Source: JACNIZ01 sp964344765 (GTDB taxonomy: Bacteria; Planctomycetota; UBA1135). Taken from it: 64,000 bases of DNA. The notes beneath the pieces were generated by a model. The model worked only from the letters and a program-made list of their open reading frames with translations. It searched no databases and was not told the origin of the DNA. Position 1 is the first letter of the stretch. Each line of letters starts with the position of its first letter. The stretch lies in assembly GCA_964344765.1 (NCBI GenBank), contig CAYFOM010000018.1:21029-85028 (forward strand), read 5' to 3'. The position numbers were made by a program, and so were the translations under genes. Below are positions 54,305-62,146 of the stretch, piece by piece.

Positions 54305-54622
54305 TTACAACAACCCCATGAAATTTTCAGCGAAAACTACCGTGGTTAAAAAGGCAACAAGCGGCAGATAAATTACTGCAGAGCCGACGAGCAGCAACCG
54401 TGAAACGCGCCACTGAACGGATTTGCGAATGCGCCAAAACCTCCACAGCTCCAGCGCGACTTTTACCCCTATCGCTGAGCCAATCGCCAGCAAAACCATC
54501 AATAAATTCATTCCCTTAAGCTCGTGCGGTCGATTGGCGTTGCTCAGATCCCAAATCGCAACGGCGACCACAGCGACGAGTAAGCAATAGCCGATCGACG
54601 TCAGCTTGGTGAGTAGGCCCAT
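54305..54622 (-). CDS. three-helix membrane protein of unknown function
   Basis: A 105-residue hydrophobic protein with helices near 8-25, 37-58 and 75-97, and a basic loop (RFWRIRKSVQWRVSR) before the last helix. No family recognised. It is separated by ten bases from the small membrane protein upstream and two from the MazG-like gene downstream. Confidence 0.6.
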   Translation of the reverse strand: MGLLTKLTSIGYCLLVAVVAVAIWDLSNANRPHELKGMNLLMVLLAIGSAIGVKVALELWRFWRIRKSVQWRVSRLLLVGSAVIYLPLVAFLTTVVFAENFMGLL

Positions 54623-54632
54623 TGAAGTAATT

Positions 54633-54836
54633 CTAAGCGCGCGGCAATGCCGTCAGCACGCCCATGCCGACGCAGCAGCCGCCGGCCAAAACTGGGAAGA
54701 GTCCCTTAGCAGCCGGGTCGCGGCTGATCACAATGACGAGTCCAATGAGCGCGATTACCCAAATGAAAGCGTTACTGAATGCCAAAAGGCGCAAGGCCTT
54801 CATGGAGCGGAGCTGATTGTCGTTGGGGCCGGGCAT
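54633..54836 (-). CDS. small two-helix membrane protein
   Basis: A 67-residue protein with helices NAFIWVIALIGLVIVI and LFPVLAGGCCVGMGVLTAL and a charged N-terminus. No family recognised. It leads the minus-strand run of genes down to 51.3 kb. Confidence 0.5.
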   Translation of the reverse strand: MPGPNDNQLRSMKALRLLAFSNAFIWVIALIGLVIVISRDPAAKGLFPVLAGGCCVGMGVLTALPRA

Positions 54837-54884
54837 TGACTACTCCTGCTTTCGCAATACCGGTTTCGTAACCCCCAGCCTAAC

Positions 54885-55088
54885 TTATTTTTGCTTTTGC
54901 CGCTCCACAATCCACTGTTGCAAAGCCTCTCTCGTTATCGGCACTTCGTCGCCGGCGAGTTCGCGGAAGGCTTCGGTGATGGCGACGCGTACGCGGTCGT
55001 TTAATTTGGTCACACGCTGCGAAGAGCGTTCGGTGATGGCGGGTCGTACTCCAGAGCCTGACGTCACGGCCAGGGCAGTAACGGTCAG
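54885..55088 (-). pseudogene. in-frame coding remnant after the TGA of the gene at 55089
   Basis: After the TGA at 55089-55091 the same frame stays open for 67 more codons and reads like ordinary protein, with local codon preference. It begins LTVTALAVTSGSGVRP and ends in a helix ITREALQQWIVERQKQK. This is probably the true C-terminus of the preceding protein, cut off by a point nonsense change such as CGA to TGA. Confidence 0.6.
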
Positions 55089-56147
55089 TCATGGATCACC
55101 GCCGCTGACGGCAACTGAGCCGACTTGAATTTGGGAATTCGGTCTCAGCGGCATGGTCGGTTTGCGGCGTCGGTCTTCGACGCGCAAAGTCAGACCGCCA
55201 ACGGTGATCTGGCGGCTGGCGGTGGTGGTGGTTGCGGCCAGCGCGGCGACCAGTGGGCCGTCGGCTTGTTTGGGCAGGTGATTGACCAGGTGCCAGGCGG
55301 CGATGATGCGGTAGTCGTCTTCGGCGCCGAATAAGGTGTCGGCCCAGTAAAGGCGGGCGTGATTCGGGTACAGCTGGGCGATGCCGATGGCACAGCCTTC
55401 CCGCGCCGCCGGATGCTCGTGGGCGATGCTGTTGCTGAGGATGTACGAGCCGAGGGCGACGTCCATCACGTGTTGGAATGCGGCGATGCGTGCGGCGGAA
55501 TGGGCGATGTACGGGTTCTTTTCGCCGATCGCACGGCTCAATTCGGTGATCGAAACCTGCCGCCGACCGACGCCTCCGCGGGCTTGCACGACTTCTTCCA
55601 GCAGGCGTCCGCCGCTGAGCAGGGCTTCCGGGCCTTCGGTTTTGCGCAGGCGCTTCCACAGCCATTCGACGCGTTCATCCTGGTCTAAGCCCTTCGGTAC
55701 AGGGTCCAGGCGTTGTCCCCATTTCCACAGCGCGTTGGAGACGGCGTTGATTTCCTTGCTGCGCTGCAGCTTGAGCTTGTCATCCTTCGTGGTTCGCCAC
55801 AGGTGCTCGAGGGTGTCGGCCATCTCGATCAGGTCGTAAATGCGGCCGTCGCCGTTGGTGGACGAAATCACCGGCAACATCGACATGGTCGGGTCGGCTT
55901 TGAGCTCGTTGCGCCATAAGTCGCGCTTCGGCAGTGCCAGGACCACGGCAACCGGGTCGAGCGGCGTGAAATAGCGACCGTAGGCGGTCATCACCTCGGC
56001 GTCCCCAACTGCTGGTGCAGCAGACACTTCCAGCCGAATACCGTCCTTGGTCATGGCCACGACCGAACGCTGCGCCTCGGCCGGCACCGCCTGAGCGGCC
56101 GGTGTTTGCGCAACTGCCAAGATGAGTGTGCTGAGGGAAAGAACCAT
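55089..56147 (-). CDS. exported HEAT-like protein, apparently truncated by an in-frame TGA
   Basis: A 352-residue product with a signal peptide (ending TPAAQAV). The middle (about 170-310) is helical and repeats the 'AREGCAIGIAQLYPNHARLYWADTLF' type of pattern, suggesting HEAT-like stacking. The last 60 residues turn to beta strands (ASRQITVGGLTLRVEDRR, SQIQVGSVAVSGGDP). No family named. The frame continues past the TGA for 67 plausible codons (to 54885), so the protein was probably 419-420 residues long. A 10-base-pair stem follows the TGA, but its loop lies too close and no Cys is nearby, so recoding is unlikely. Confidence 0.68.
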   Translation of the reverse strand: MVLSLSTLILAVAQTPAAQAVPAEAQRSVVAMTKDGIRLEVSAAPAVGDAEVMTAYGRYFTPLDPVAVVLALPKRDLWRNELKADPTMSMLPVISSTNGDGRIYDLIEMADTLEHLWRTTKDDKLKLQRSKEINAVSNALWKWGQRLDPVPKGLDQDERVEWLWKRLRKTEGPEALLSGGRLLEEVVQARGGVGRRQVSITELSRAIGEKNPYIAHSAARIAAFQHVMDVALGSYILSNSIAHEHPAAREGCAIGIAQLYPNHARLYWADTLFGAEDDYRIIAAWHLVNHLPKQADGPLVAALAATTTTASRQITVGGLTLRVEDRRRKPTMPLRPNSQIQVGSVAVSGGDP

Positions 56148-56182
56148 GGCTAGTTCCAGCCTAGCCCAAGCTCAGGCTGCGG

Positions 56183-56401
56183 TCACTGGGAGTTTTTCAT
56201 TGCCGCCGCTGCGCCCAGCGCCATCGCCGAGGCGAAAGCGGTAATCGCAAAGGAACCGGCCAACGCCCAAAGCACCTCACCCACCGGTTGCAAGGCAAGC
56301 CAAATGCCGGAAACCCCGCAAACCATCATCCCCAGGCAGCTGAATACACAGAGTGGAAAGGTCACCGAGCGGACCACGTCAGGAAAGCTCTTCTTTGTCA
56401 T
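56183..56401 (-). CDS. small two-helix membrane protein
   Basis: A 72-residue protein with two hydrophobic helices (LCVFSCLGMMVCGVSGIWLAL and VLWALAGSFAITAFASAMALGAAA). No family recognised. It diverges from the ECF sigma-factor gene at 56458, leaving 56 bases for both promoters. Confidence 0.5.
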   Translation of the reverse strand: MTKKSFPDVVRSVTFPLCVFSCLGMMVCGVSGIWLALQPVGEVLWALAGSFAITAFASAMALGAAAAMKNSQ

Positions 56402-56457
56402 AGCTATTTGTCAAAATCGGTTCAGCGCCCGAATTCCGGGCGGCGTAGAACGGACAG

Positions 56458-57060
56458 GTGAGCAAAAAAGATTCGTCGCTCGCGGCTGAGCCGGCCGACC
56501 TCGTGCCCGAGGTCATTCTAGGTAAGGCCGAAGCCCAAGAAACTTGGTTTCGCACTGAGTTTCCTGCGGTTTACCGGCTGTGCCTTGGTTTTTTGGCCAA
56601 TCACGCGGCGGCTGACGATCTGGCTCAAGACGCCATGATTCACTTGATGGACCGACTCGACCGCTGGGATTCGCAACGCCCCTACCAGGCGTGGCGCACC
56701 GCGGTGGTGCTGAACTTGTGCCGCGATCATTTGCGCAGCGCGGGGCGGCGTCGGCGGGCGGAAAGTCATTTGCGATTGGTGGAGCAACAACAGCCGTTGC
56801 CGGATCCGCACGATTCGGCGGCTGGGAACGAGATCCGCGATGTGATCACGCGCGCGTTGTCGCAATTGTCGCCGCGCGAGCGCGAGGCATTTGTGTTGCG
56901 CGACTTGGAACAGCAACCCACCGACGCGGTCGCATCCGCCATGGATGTGACGCCGGCGACGGTGCGTTCGTTGCTGACTTTGGCGCGGCGGCGCTTGCGC
57001 GGGATTTTGGCACCGGCATTGGCGATGGATTCCAAAGCAGCAGGAGGCGGAAATGGTTGA
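56458..57060 (+). CDS. ECF-type RNA polymerase sigma factor
   Basis: A 200-residue sigma-70 family member of normal ECF length. Region 2 lies at about 28-95 (WFRTEFPAVYRLCLGFLANHAAADDLAQDAMIHLMDRL, AWRTAVVLNLCRDHLRSAGRRRRAE) and region 4 at 130-185 (LSQLSPREREAFVLRDLEQQPTDAVASAMDVTPATVRSLLTLARRRLRG). The start is GTG. The following gene overlaps by eight bases and encodes a single-helix protein that is probably its anti-sigma partner. This contrasts with the two giant fused sigma factors in the window, which have no separate partner. Confidence 0.94.
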   Translation: MSKKDSSLAAEPADLVPEVILGKAEAQETWFRTEFPAVYRLCLGFLANHAAADDLAQDAMIHLMDRLDRWDSQRPYQAWRTAVVLNLCRDHLRSAGRRRRAESHLRLVEQQQPLPDPHDSAAGNEIRDVITRALSQLSPREREAFVLRDLEQQPTDAVASAMDVTPATVRSLLTLARRRLRGILAPALAMDSKAAGGGNG

Positions 57061-57610
57061 TCATCAAAACCCCGACCGCGACCCGAACGCTGCCGACGAT
57101 CCGCTCGACATTCTGCGCGATGCGTGGAATGAAGTGGCGGCTCCGGATCCGGTGCGTGAGTTGGAGGATGAGGATCGCGAAACTCAAGACGTCGTCAAGT
57201 GGATGGCGGCTGGGTGGCAGCAGATTCCGATTCCGGAACGACGTGAGGTTTCGACTGCTGAAACCATCACACGTCGTTCTAGCGATCGCGCGCCATGGAT
57301 TCCGTCGTTGGCTTTAGCTGCGGCGGTGTTGTTGCTGGCAGTTTCAACGTGGAAGTTCATGCAACCGCAGACCTCCACCGATCCGCTCACCGACCAGACG
57401 GCCAACGCCGAGGGGGAAGGGGACGCGTCGAAAACGGATCCGGGCGTGGAGGGTCCGGGTCCGTCAACCGATGCAACTCAAGCTGATTTGCCGTCTGTAC
57501 AACTCATCGCAAATGATGAACAAAAAGTCCAAATTCTCGCCGGCAAGGTGAGGCTGACCATGTTGCGAGGTACGGCGGCCTCGCCGGAAACCGAATCTAC
57601 GGAAAACTGA
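57053..57610 (+). CDS. putative anti-sigma factor, single-pass membrane protein
   Basis: A 185-residue protein with a cytoplasmic-type acidic N-terminus (PLDILRDAWNEVAAPDPVRELEDEDRETQDVVKWM), one membrane helix near 83-100 (SLALAAAVLLLAVSTWKF) and a low-complexity exported tail rich in Asp, Glu, Thr and Pro. The overlap with the ECF gene and this topology are those of anti-sigma factors. It lacks the zinc-binding HxxxCxxC motif of ZAS proteins, so the assignment rests on context. The next gene starts two bases after its stop. Confidence 0.7.
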   Translation: MVDHQNPDRDPNAADDPLDILRDAWNEVAAPDPVRELEDEDRETQDVVKWMAAGWQQIPIPERREVSTAETITRRSSDRAPWIPSLALAAAVLLLAVSTWKFMQPQTSTDPLTDQTANAEGEGDASKTDPGVEGPGPSTDATQADLPSVQLIANDEQKVQILAGKVRLTMLRGTAASPETESTEN

Positions 57611-57611
57611 A

Positions 57612-58862
57612 ATGAGAACTGTACTCCTAATCTTGTGCTTGTTGTTTAGCGCGGCGGCACCGAGCGTTTTGGTCGCGCAAGAAGAAACGCAACAACTCAA
57701 CGAAACCGATTTCACGTTGACGCGTTACACGCCGATTAACGTCGACGCCAATGCTTTGCTACGGACCGTGGCCTCGCTCTATGGACGCCAACTTTCGTTT
57801 GCTGATCGCCGTATCCAAAACTTGACGATCTTGAATGACGACCTGGTGATTTACGAAACCGAGGCGCGCTCGAAGTTGATTTTAGATGCAATCAAAAAAT
57901 TGGATCGCGATATCGAGCCGCCGGGGATCGTTGAAGAGGCTATCAACAAAACTCTGACCGCCGACGACATGGAGTTGGCAAGTTTCTCGCCGAAGTATTT
58001 CACCGTGCATGACTTTTACGGTTTGGCCGAAGATTTGTACGGTCGTCAAATCATGGTGGAAGACGGTTGGCATCAGAACATGCGCTTGTTGATGAACAAC
58101 AACAAAATTGTTCTCTACGAAGAAAAGATCGAGATGCCGCGTTTGCTGCAGCGGTTGCGTGGCTTGGATAACAGCCAGAAGCCCGAAGAGGACGGCGGCG
58201 TGACGATGATGACGGTGGAGTACAAGCCGCGTCACGTTTCTGCGCGCGGTTTGCTGAAGGGTGTGCAGGCGTTCCAAACTGGTATTTCGGCGGGGCCGAA
58301 TGTTCAGCGCACGGCCGGTCCGCGGCAGATGGCCAGCAACATTACTTTGGCTGAGGAAAGCGGTGTGATTGTGGTGCGCGATTACCCGGATGCGGTGGAA
58401 GAGATTTTGGCTGCACTGAAGCGATTGGATCAACCAGCGCCGCAAGTAATGTTGACTTGCTACGTGGTGCAAGGTTCGGAGGAGGCGCAAGGGCGTCAGG
58501 CGGATTTGGAATTGCAAAAGCAACTCAAGCAAATGCTGCCGTTTAACAGTTACGAGCTGAAAGCCCTTGGTTTGATGCGCGGCACCGCGTTGGCCGGCAC
58601 CAAGTTGACCATCGACATGGAGGGCAATGGCGAGGCTTATTCCGGTTTCAATTTGCGCATGATGGTCGGCGCTTACGACGAGACATCCGGCGCGCTGAAT
58701 TTGGAAGAATGCCGCTTCTCGATGACCACGCATGAGCGCGGCAACCGCGAATTGTTCTCGACCGCGACGACGATCTTCAAGGGTGAATACGCCGTGCTCG
58801 GCGTCACCGGTGCCGACCCGATTTTCCTGGTCGTGCAGGTGCATCCGATTCAGGCGAAGTAG
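57612..58862 (+). CDS. exported protein with three secretin-N-like domains
   Basis: A 416-residue protein with a signal peptide (ending VLVAQE). It has three small alpha/beta units resembling the N-terminal domains of type II/III secretins: about 30-95 (NVDANALLRTVASLYGRQLSF ... SKLILDAIKKLD), 115-175 (TVHDFYGLAEDLYGRQIMVED ... LLQRLRGLD) and 190-280 (HVSARGLLKGVQAFQTG ... AVEEILAALKRLDQP). A beta-rich tail follows (about 280-416), but the secretin pore domain is not evident. It is the third gene of the sigma/anti-sigma operon and is followed by a terminator. A periplasmic sensing or scaffold role for that system is inference. Confidence 0.75.
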   Translation: MRTVLLILCLLFSAAAPSVLVAQEETQQLNETDFTLTRYTPINVDANALLRTVASLYGRQLSFADRRIQNLTILNDDLVIYETEARSKLILDAIKKLDRDIEPPGIVEEAINKTLTADDMELASFSPKYFTVHDFYGLAEDLYGRQIMVEDGWHQNMRLLMNNNKIVLYEEKIEMPRLLQRLRGLDNSQKPEEDGGVTMMTVEYKPRHVSARGLLKGVQAFQTGISAGPNVQRTAGPRQMASNITLAEESGVIVVRDYPDAVEEILAALKRLDQPAPQVMLTCYVVQGSEEAQGRQADLELQKQLKQMLPFNSYELKALGLMRGTALAGTKLTIDMEGNGEAYSGFNLRMMVGAYDETSGALNLEECRFSMTTHERGNRELFSTATTIFKGEYAVLGVTGADPIFLVVQVHPIQAK

Positions 58863-58880
58863 ATCGCGCCAGCTTTTTCA

Positions 58881-58913
58881 GGCCACGCTTGCGTTGCAGG
58901 CGTGGCCTTTTTT
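58881..58913 (+). terminator. rho-independent terminator of the ECF operon
   Basis: An eight-base-pair GC-rich stem (GGCCACGC / GCGTGGCC) with an 11-base loop, followed by a run of six T, 18 bases after the stop codon at 58862. Confidence 0.9.
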
Positions 58914-58926
58914 GTAGGATTAACGC

Positions 58927-60372
58927 GTGTTTATCGCCGCGCTGATTTGCTCCGTGCTCGCCGCCCCCCAACAGGAAACGGCGAAGGAGCTGCTGGCCAA
59001 GATTGATGCTGCCGGCGCAAAAGCGCCGATTGAGTTGTTCGATCAATTGGCGAAGTTGCAAAGCAAAGAGGCGTTACGCGGATTACTGGAAGCGGCCGGC
59101 GATCAGAAGCAGGACAAAGCGAATAAGGCGTTGTTGTCGTTGAAGCACTTTAGCGGTGTGGAAGGTTTGGAGGATGATGCTGTTGAATTTTTGATGGACC
59201 GCGCGTCGGGATCAAATGCAAAGAATGCGTTTCACGCGGTGCTTGCTATGGGCGGCTTGTGGCCAGCGGCGGCGGAGGAATGGGTTGAGATTGCGCTTGG
59301 GCACGACAGCATGGATTGCCGCACTTTGGCGCTGATGCATTTGCTCGATCGCAACATGGATGTCGACGACAAAGTTTTGAAGAAGTTGGCGGCAAGCAAA
59401 GATGAAATGGTGCGTTATGAAGGAGTGCTCGCCCAACTGCAGCGTGCCGACGATCCGCAAAAACGTGTGTTGAAATTGGTGCGTTCCAAACACGTTGCCG
59501 AACGACTGGCGGTTGTTGAGTATTTATGCACCGGTGATGTGGCGCAGAAGATTGCGTTGCTGGAGACTAAGCTCAGCGACAAGGACCGGCGTGTGAATCG
59601 CAAATGCTTGAGCGCGTTGGAACGAATAGGCAGTGCGGATGCCGTCGGCGTTTTGATTCGACGCTTGGAAGTTGCCGAAGCGGGTGAACGTTGGCGGACG
59701 ACCGATGCGCTGCGGGGATTAACCGGCATGTCGTTTCGTGCCGAGGTGGGTCCGTGGAAGCGTTGGTGGGCGAAGGAAAAGAACAACTTCAAGCCGCGGA
59801 ATGGTGGCGACACGAAGAAGGCGGCTGTAAACGAAGACGACGAAACTGCTGCCAGTTTTTATGGTCTGGCAATCCGCGCGCAGCATTTGGTCTTCACTGT
59901 GGACAGCAGCGATTCGATGAAAGGCAAAGCCAAAGACGGCCGCAGTCGGATTGAAATCGCCAAGGAGCAATTGCGATCCGCCATCGCCGAACTGCCGGAC
60001 GGCTCAACCTTTGACATCGTCAATTTCGGCAAAAACGCGAAGAGTTGGAATGGCGAACTCATCGAGGCCAAATCCAAACAACGTCAGCGCGCACTGGAGC
60101 ACGTCGACCGGATGGGATTGAGTTGGGGAACGCAGGTTTACGAAGCGCTGCGTACTGCATATCAAGACCCAAGTGCCGACGCGATTGTGCTGCTCACCGA
60201 CGGCGACCCACAGTTGACAATGATTATGGATCGCAATTTAATTCGCCGCATGGTCGTGCAATGGAACCGCACGCGCCACGTGCAAATTGATTGCATCACC
60301 ATCGGCACCGATCGTGGTTGGTTGCGCAAGATCGCCGAGGCCACCGGCGGTCGTTATTTGAAGGTGGAATAA
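58927..60372 (+). CDS. exported HEAT-repeat protein with C-terminal von Willebrand A domain
   Basis: A 481-residue protein starting at GTG 58927, with a short signal peptide. Residues 25-260 are helical repeats of the HEAT type (for example LVRSKHVAERLAVVEYLC and CLSALERIGSADAVGVLIRRLE). The C-terminal domain (about 315-481) is a VWA with an intact metal-binding site: DSSDSM near residue 325, Thr in WGTQVYEAL and the Asp in VLLTDGDP. This fold binds protein ligands through a metal ion. Extracytoplasmic VWA/HEAT fusions are common in planctomycetes. The gene is just after a terminator, so it has its own promoter in the 13-base gap or inside that terminator region. Confidence 0.88.
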   Translation: MFIAALICSVLAAPQQETAKELLAKIDAAGAKAPIELFDQLAKLQSKEALRGLLEAAGDQKQDKANKALLSLKHFSGVEGLEDDAVEFLMDRASGSNAKNAFHAVLAMGGLWPAAAEEWVEIALGHDSMDCRTLALMHLLDRNMDVDDKVLKKLAASKDEMVRYEGVLAQLQRADDPQKRVLKLVRSKHVAERLAVVEYLCTGDVAQKIALLETKLSDKDRRVNRKCLSALERIGSADAVGVLIRRLEVAEAGERWRTTDALRGLTGMSFRAEVGPWKRWWAKEKNNFKPRNGGDTKKAAVNEDDETAASFYGLAIRAQHLVFTVDSSDSMKGKAKDGRSRIEIAKEQLRSAIAELPDGSTFDIVNFGKNAKSWNGELIEAKSKQRQRALEHVDRMGLSWGTQVYEALRTAYQDPSADAIVLLTDGDPQLTMIMDRNLIRRMVVQWNRTRHVQIDCITIGTDRGWLRKIAEATGGRYLKVE

Positions 60373-60399
60373 AAAAAGCCGCTGCCAGTGACAGCGGCT
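60371..60399 (-). terminator. rho-independent terminator of the FG-GAP gene
   Basis: On the minus strand AGCCGCTG / CAGCGGCT forms an eight-base-pair stem with a seven-base loop, followed by a run of seven T (the A-run at 60371-60377 of the plus strand). It ends the transcript of the FG-GAP gene at 60420. Confidence 0.9.
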
Positions 60400-60419
60400 A
60401 GGCGTGGAAATGCGCGTGT

Positions 60420-61655
60420 TTACTTCTGGTAATAAACCCAGACGAAGCCGGTCATTTCCGTCGTGACGATGTCCTTCATCTTTTCGTAGTGGGCATTCCA
60501 CTTCTCCATCAATTCATTGTTTGGAGTGCCGTCTTCATTGGCCGAAGCACTTTGGAAGCCGCTCATCAACTCCTCCTGCTCCTTCATCCACACCTTGTAC
60601 TTCTCGCGCGCAACATCCTCGCTGAGCCCCTCAGCCGGGAACATCAGCGTGGTGCCGTCGCCGACCAGCAGATCGAGTTTGCCATCGTCATTCATATCGG
60701 CGGCAAATACACGAGAGGATTTTTGCGATCCGGTCAGGTGATCCATTCCGAAAACGTACTCCCCCTTGGGGAGCTCTGGCCTGATAAGCTGCACCGACGC
60801 GGCGAACTTAGCCTCTTTGGCACTACCGATGTTATCGAACAAAAACACGCCGCCTTCAGCCGAGCCCGACAACATGTCCTGATCACCATCGCCATCCCAA
60901 TCGACAAAGAACGGATCACTATGATGCGGCACCTCCATCGGCTTGCCCGCAGCCTGCATCCATTCACCGGTCGCCGGGTACTTGGCTTGGCCCTGTCCAT
61001 AAAACACATGGAAAGTGCCGCCGAAGTTACCGGAGACAATATCCAAATGACCGTCGCCATTTAAATCCACCGCGGTCGGCCGCGTGCAAATGCGATCGAT
61101 ATCGCCAGCATCCCCATCGGGAATGGTCAGCGGCGATCCGTCGGTGTTGTTCAAAACCGCAGGCGGCAAAAACTCGCCCTTCGGCTTGCCCCACAACACT
61201 TGGAACCATCCGGCCATCGGCGTACCGCGCTCATGGTGCGAATAAGAACCGGAAAGAATGTCCATGTTGCCATCACCGTTCAGATCCACAAACTGTGGAG
61301 TCGAACTGGTGCATCACCACACACCCGGCACGCTGACGGTTTCGCCATCGGCTTCCAGCCACTTACCGGCGCCAAACTTGCCCTGCCCCTGCCCGGGGTA
61401 AACCATAATCTTGCCGCCTTTGAACTGGCCGACGACCAGGTCTTGCTTGCCATCGCCGTTGATGTCATAAACGGAAGGCGATGCATAACCAGGACTTTCC
61501 AAACGGATCGGCTTGCCATCGGCCAAAATCATTTGACCAGCGGAAAACTTAGCCTTGGCGGCGGGTGCGGACTCGGCCTGAGCGTGCTGAGCGGTTGCGC
61601 AAAGCGGCAGCGCCAGAGTCCAGAAAGCAGAAAGTATGAGCGCTCTGTGATTCAT
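60420..61655 (-). CDS. exported FG-GAP/VCBS repeat protein, candidate selenoprotein (in-frame TGA at codon 114)
   Basis: A 411-residue frame if the TGA at 61314-61316 is translated. It has a signal peptide (ending AHAQA), five calcium-loop FG-GAP/VCBS repeats (DINGDGKQDLVVG, DLNGDGNMDILSG, DLNGDGHLDIVSG, DWDGDGDQDMLSG, DMNDDGKLDLLVG) and a helical C-terminus. The TGA falls inside the array (...VPGVW-TGA-CTSSTPQFVDLNGDG), so only read-through yields a full propeller. The next codon is Cys, giving a possible Trp-Sec-Cys-Thr site. An RNA stem-loop fitting the bacterial SECIS follows directly. The sister repeat has Ile-Cys-Thr-Arg at this place, so the Cys aligns but the Sec position does not. 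Alternatives: nonsense mutation or base error (TGC/TGG to TGA). Confidence 0.8.
61274..61311 (-). promoter_or_regulatory. candidate bacterial SECIS element
   Basis: The minus-strand RNA two bases after the TGA (61314-61316) can form a 15-base-pair stem: CACC/GGTG, a single bulged A, GTTCG/TGAAC (one G-U), a two-by-two internal loop, and TCCACA/TGTGGA with apical loop GTT. The apical loop begins 20 bases after the TGA and its first base is G, matching the geometry of known bacterial SECIS elements. A chance hairpin is possible in this repeat-coding DNA. Confidence 0.5.
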
Positions 61656-61738
61656 GGGTATTTCAGTAGTGCCAGCCTACCCGCAAGTTTCAAATCTTGC
61701 GAGCCACACCGCCCAAAGCCCAAAAACCGCGCTCTAAC

Positions 61739-62146
61739 CTATCCCTCGCGCAGTGCCGCCGGCAACACCGGCACCGGCCGACGGTTTTCGTCGACGGCGA
61801 CGTAAGTCACATCGGCCTCCGTCACTCGGATTTCATCGCCATCCATGTCATCTTGGCGTTGCACCAATACGCACACTTTGACCCGCGCCGACGTCGTACC
61901 GACGTGCTTGATCTGCGTATACAACGAAACCAAATCGCCGACGAACACCGGCTCGTGGAACACGACCTCGTTCATCGCCACGGTGACGAAGCGCCGCGCC
62001 GGGTTCAGCTTGCGCACCGGAACCACGCCAGCCAAGTCAATGTGCGACAGGATGACCCCGCCGAAAACCGAACCGTTTGCATTGGTGTCGCGCGGCAGCA
62101 AGATCGTGCGCAGCGACAATTCACGTGGGTATTGCTTCACAGCCAA
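61739..62146 (-). CDS. acyl-CoA thioesterase, YciA-like hot-dog family
   Basis: A 135-residue single hot-dog-fold protein with the acyl-CoA hydrolase signature: RDTNANGSVFGGVILSHIDLAG (catalytic Asp37 near its end), FVTVAMNEVVFHEPVFVGDLVSLY and VKVCVLVQRQ. YciA-type enzymes hydrolyse a broad range of acyl-CoA esters. Its start overlaps the end of the alpha/beta hydrolase gene by ten bases, so the two are coupled. Confidence 0.92.
   Translation of the reverse strand: MAVKQYPRELSLRTILLPRDTNANGSVFGGVILSHIDLAGVVPVRKLNPARRFVTVAMNEVVFHEPVFVGDLVSLYTQIKHVGTTSARVKVCVLVQRQDDMDGDEIRVTEADVTYVAVDENRRPVPVLPAALREG

Noticed and set aside
55040..55091. Selenocysteine reading of the TGA at 55089
   Set aside because: There is a hairpin after the TGA, but its loop lies about 11 bases away, no Cys is nearby and the position (…SGGDP-TGA-LTVTA…) does not look like a redox site.
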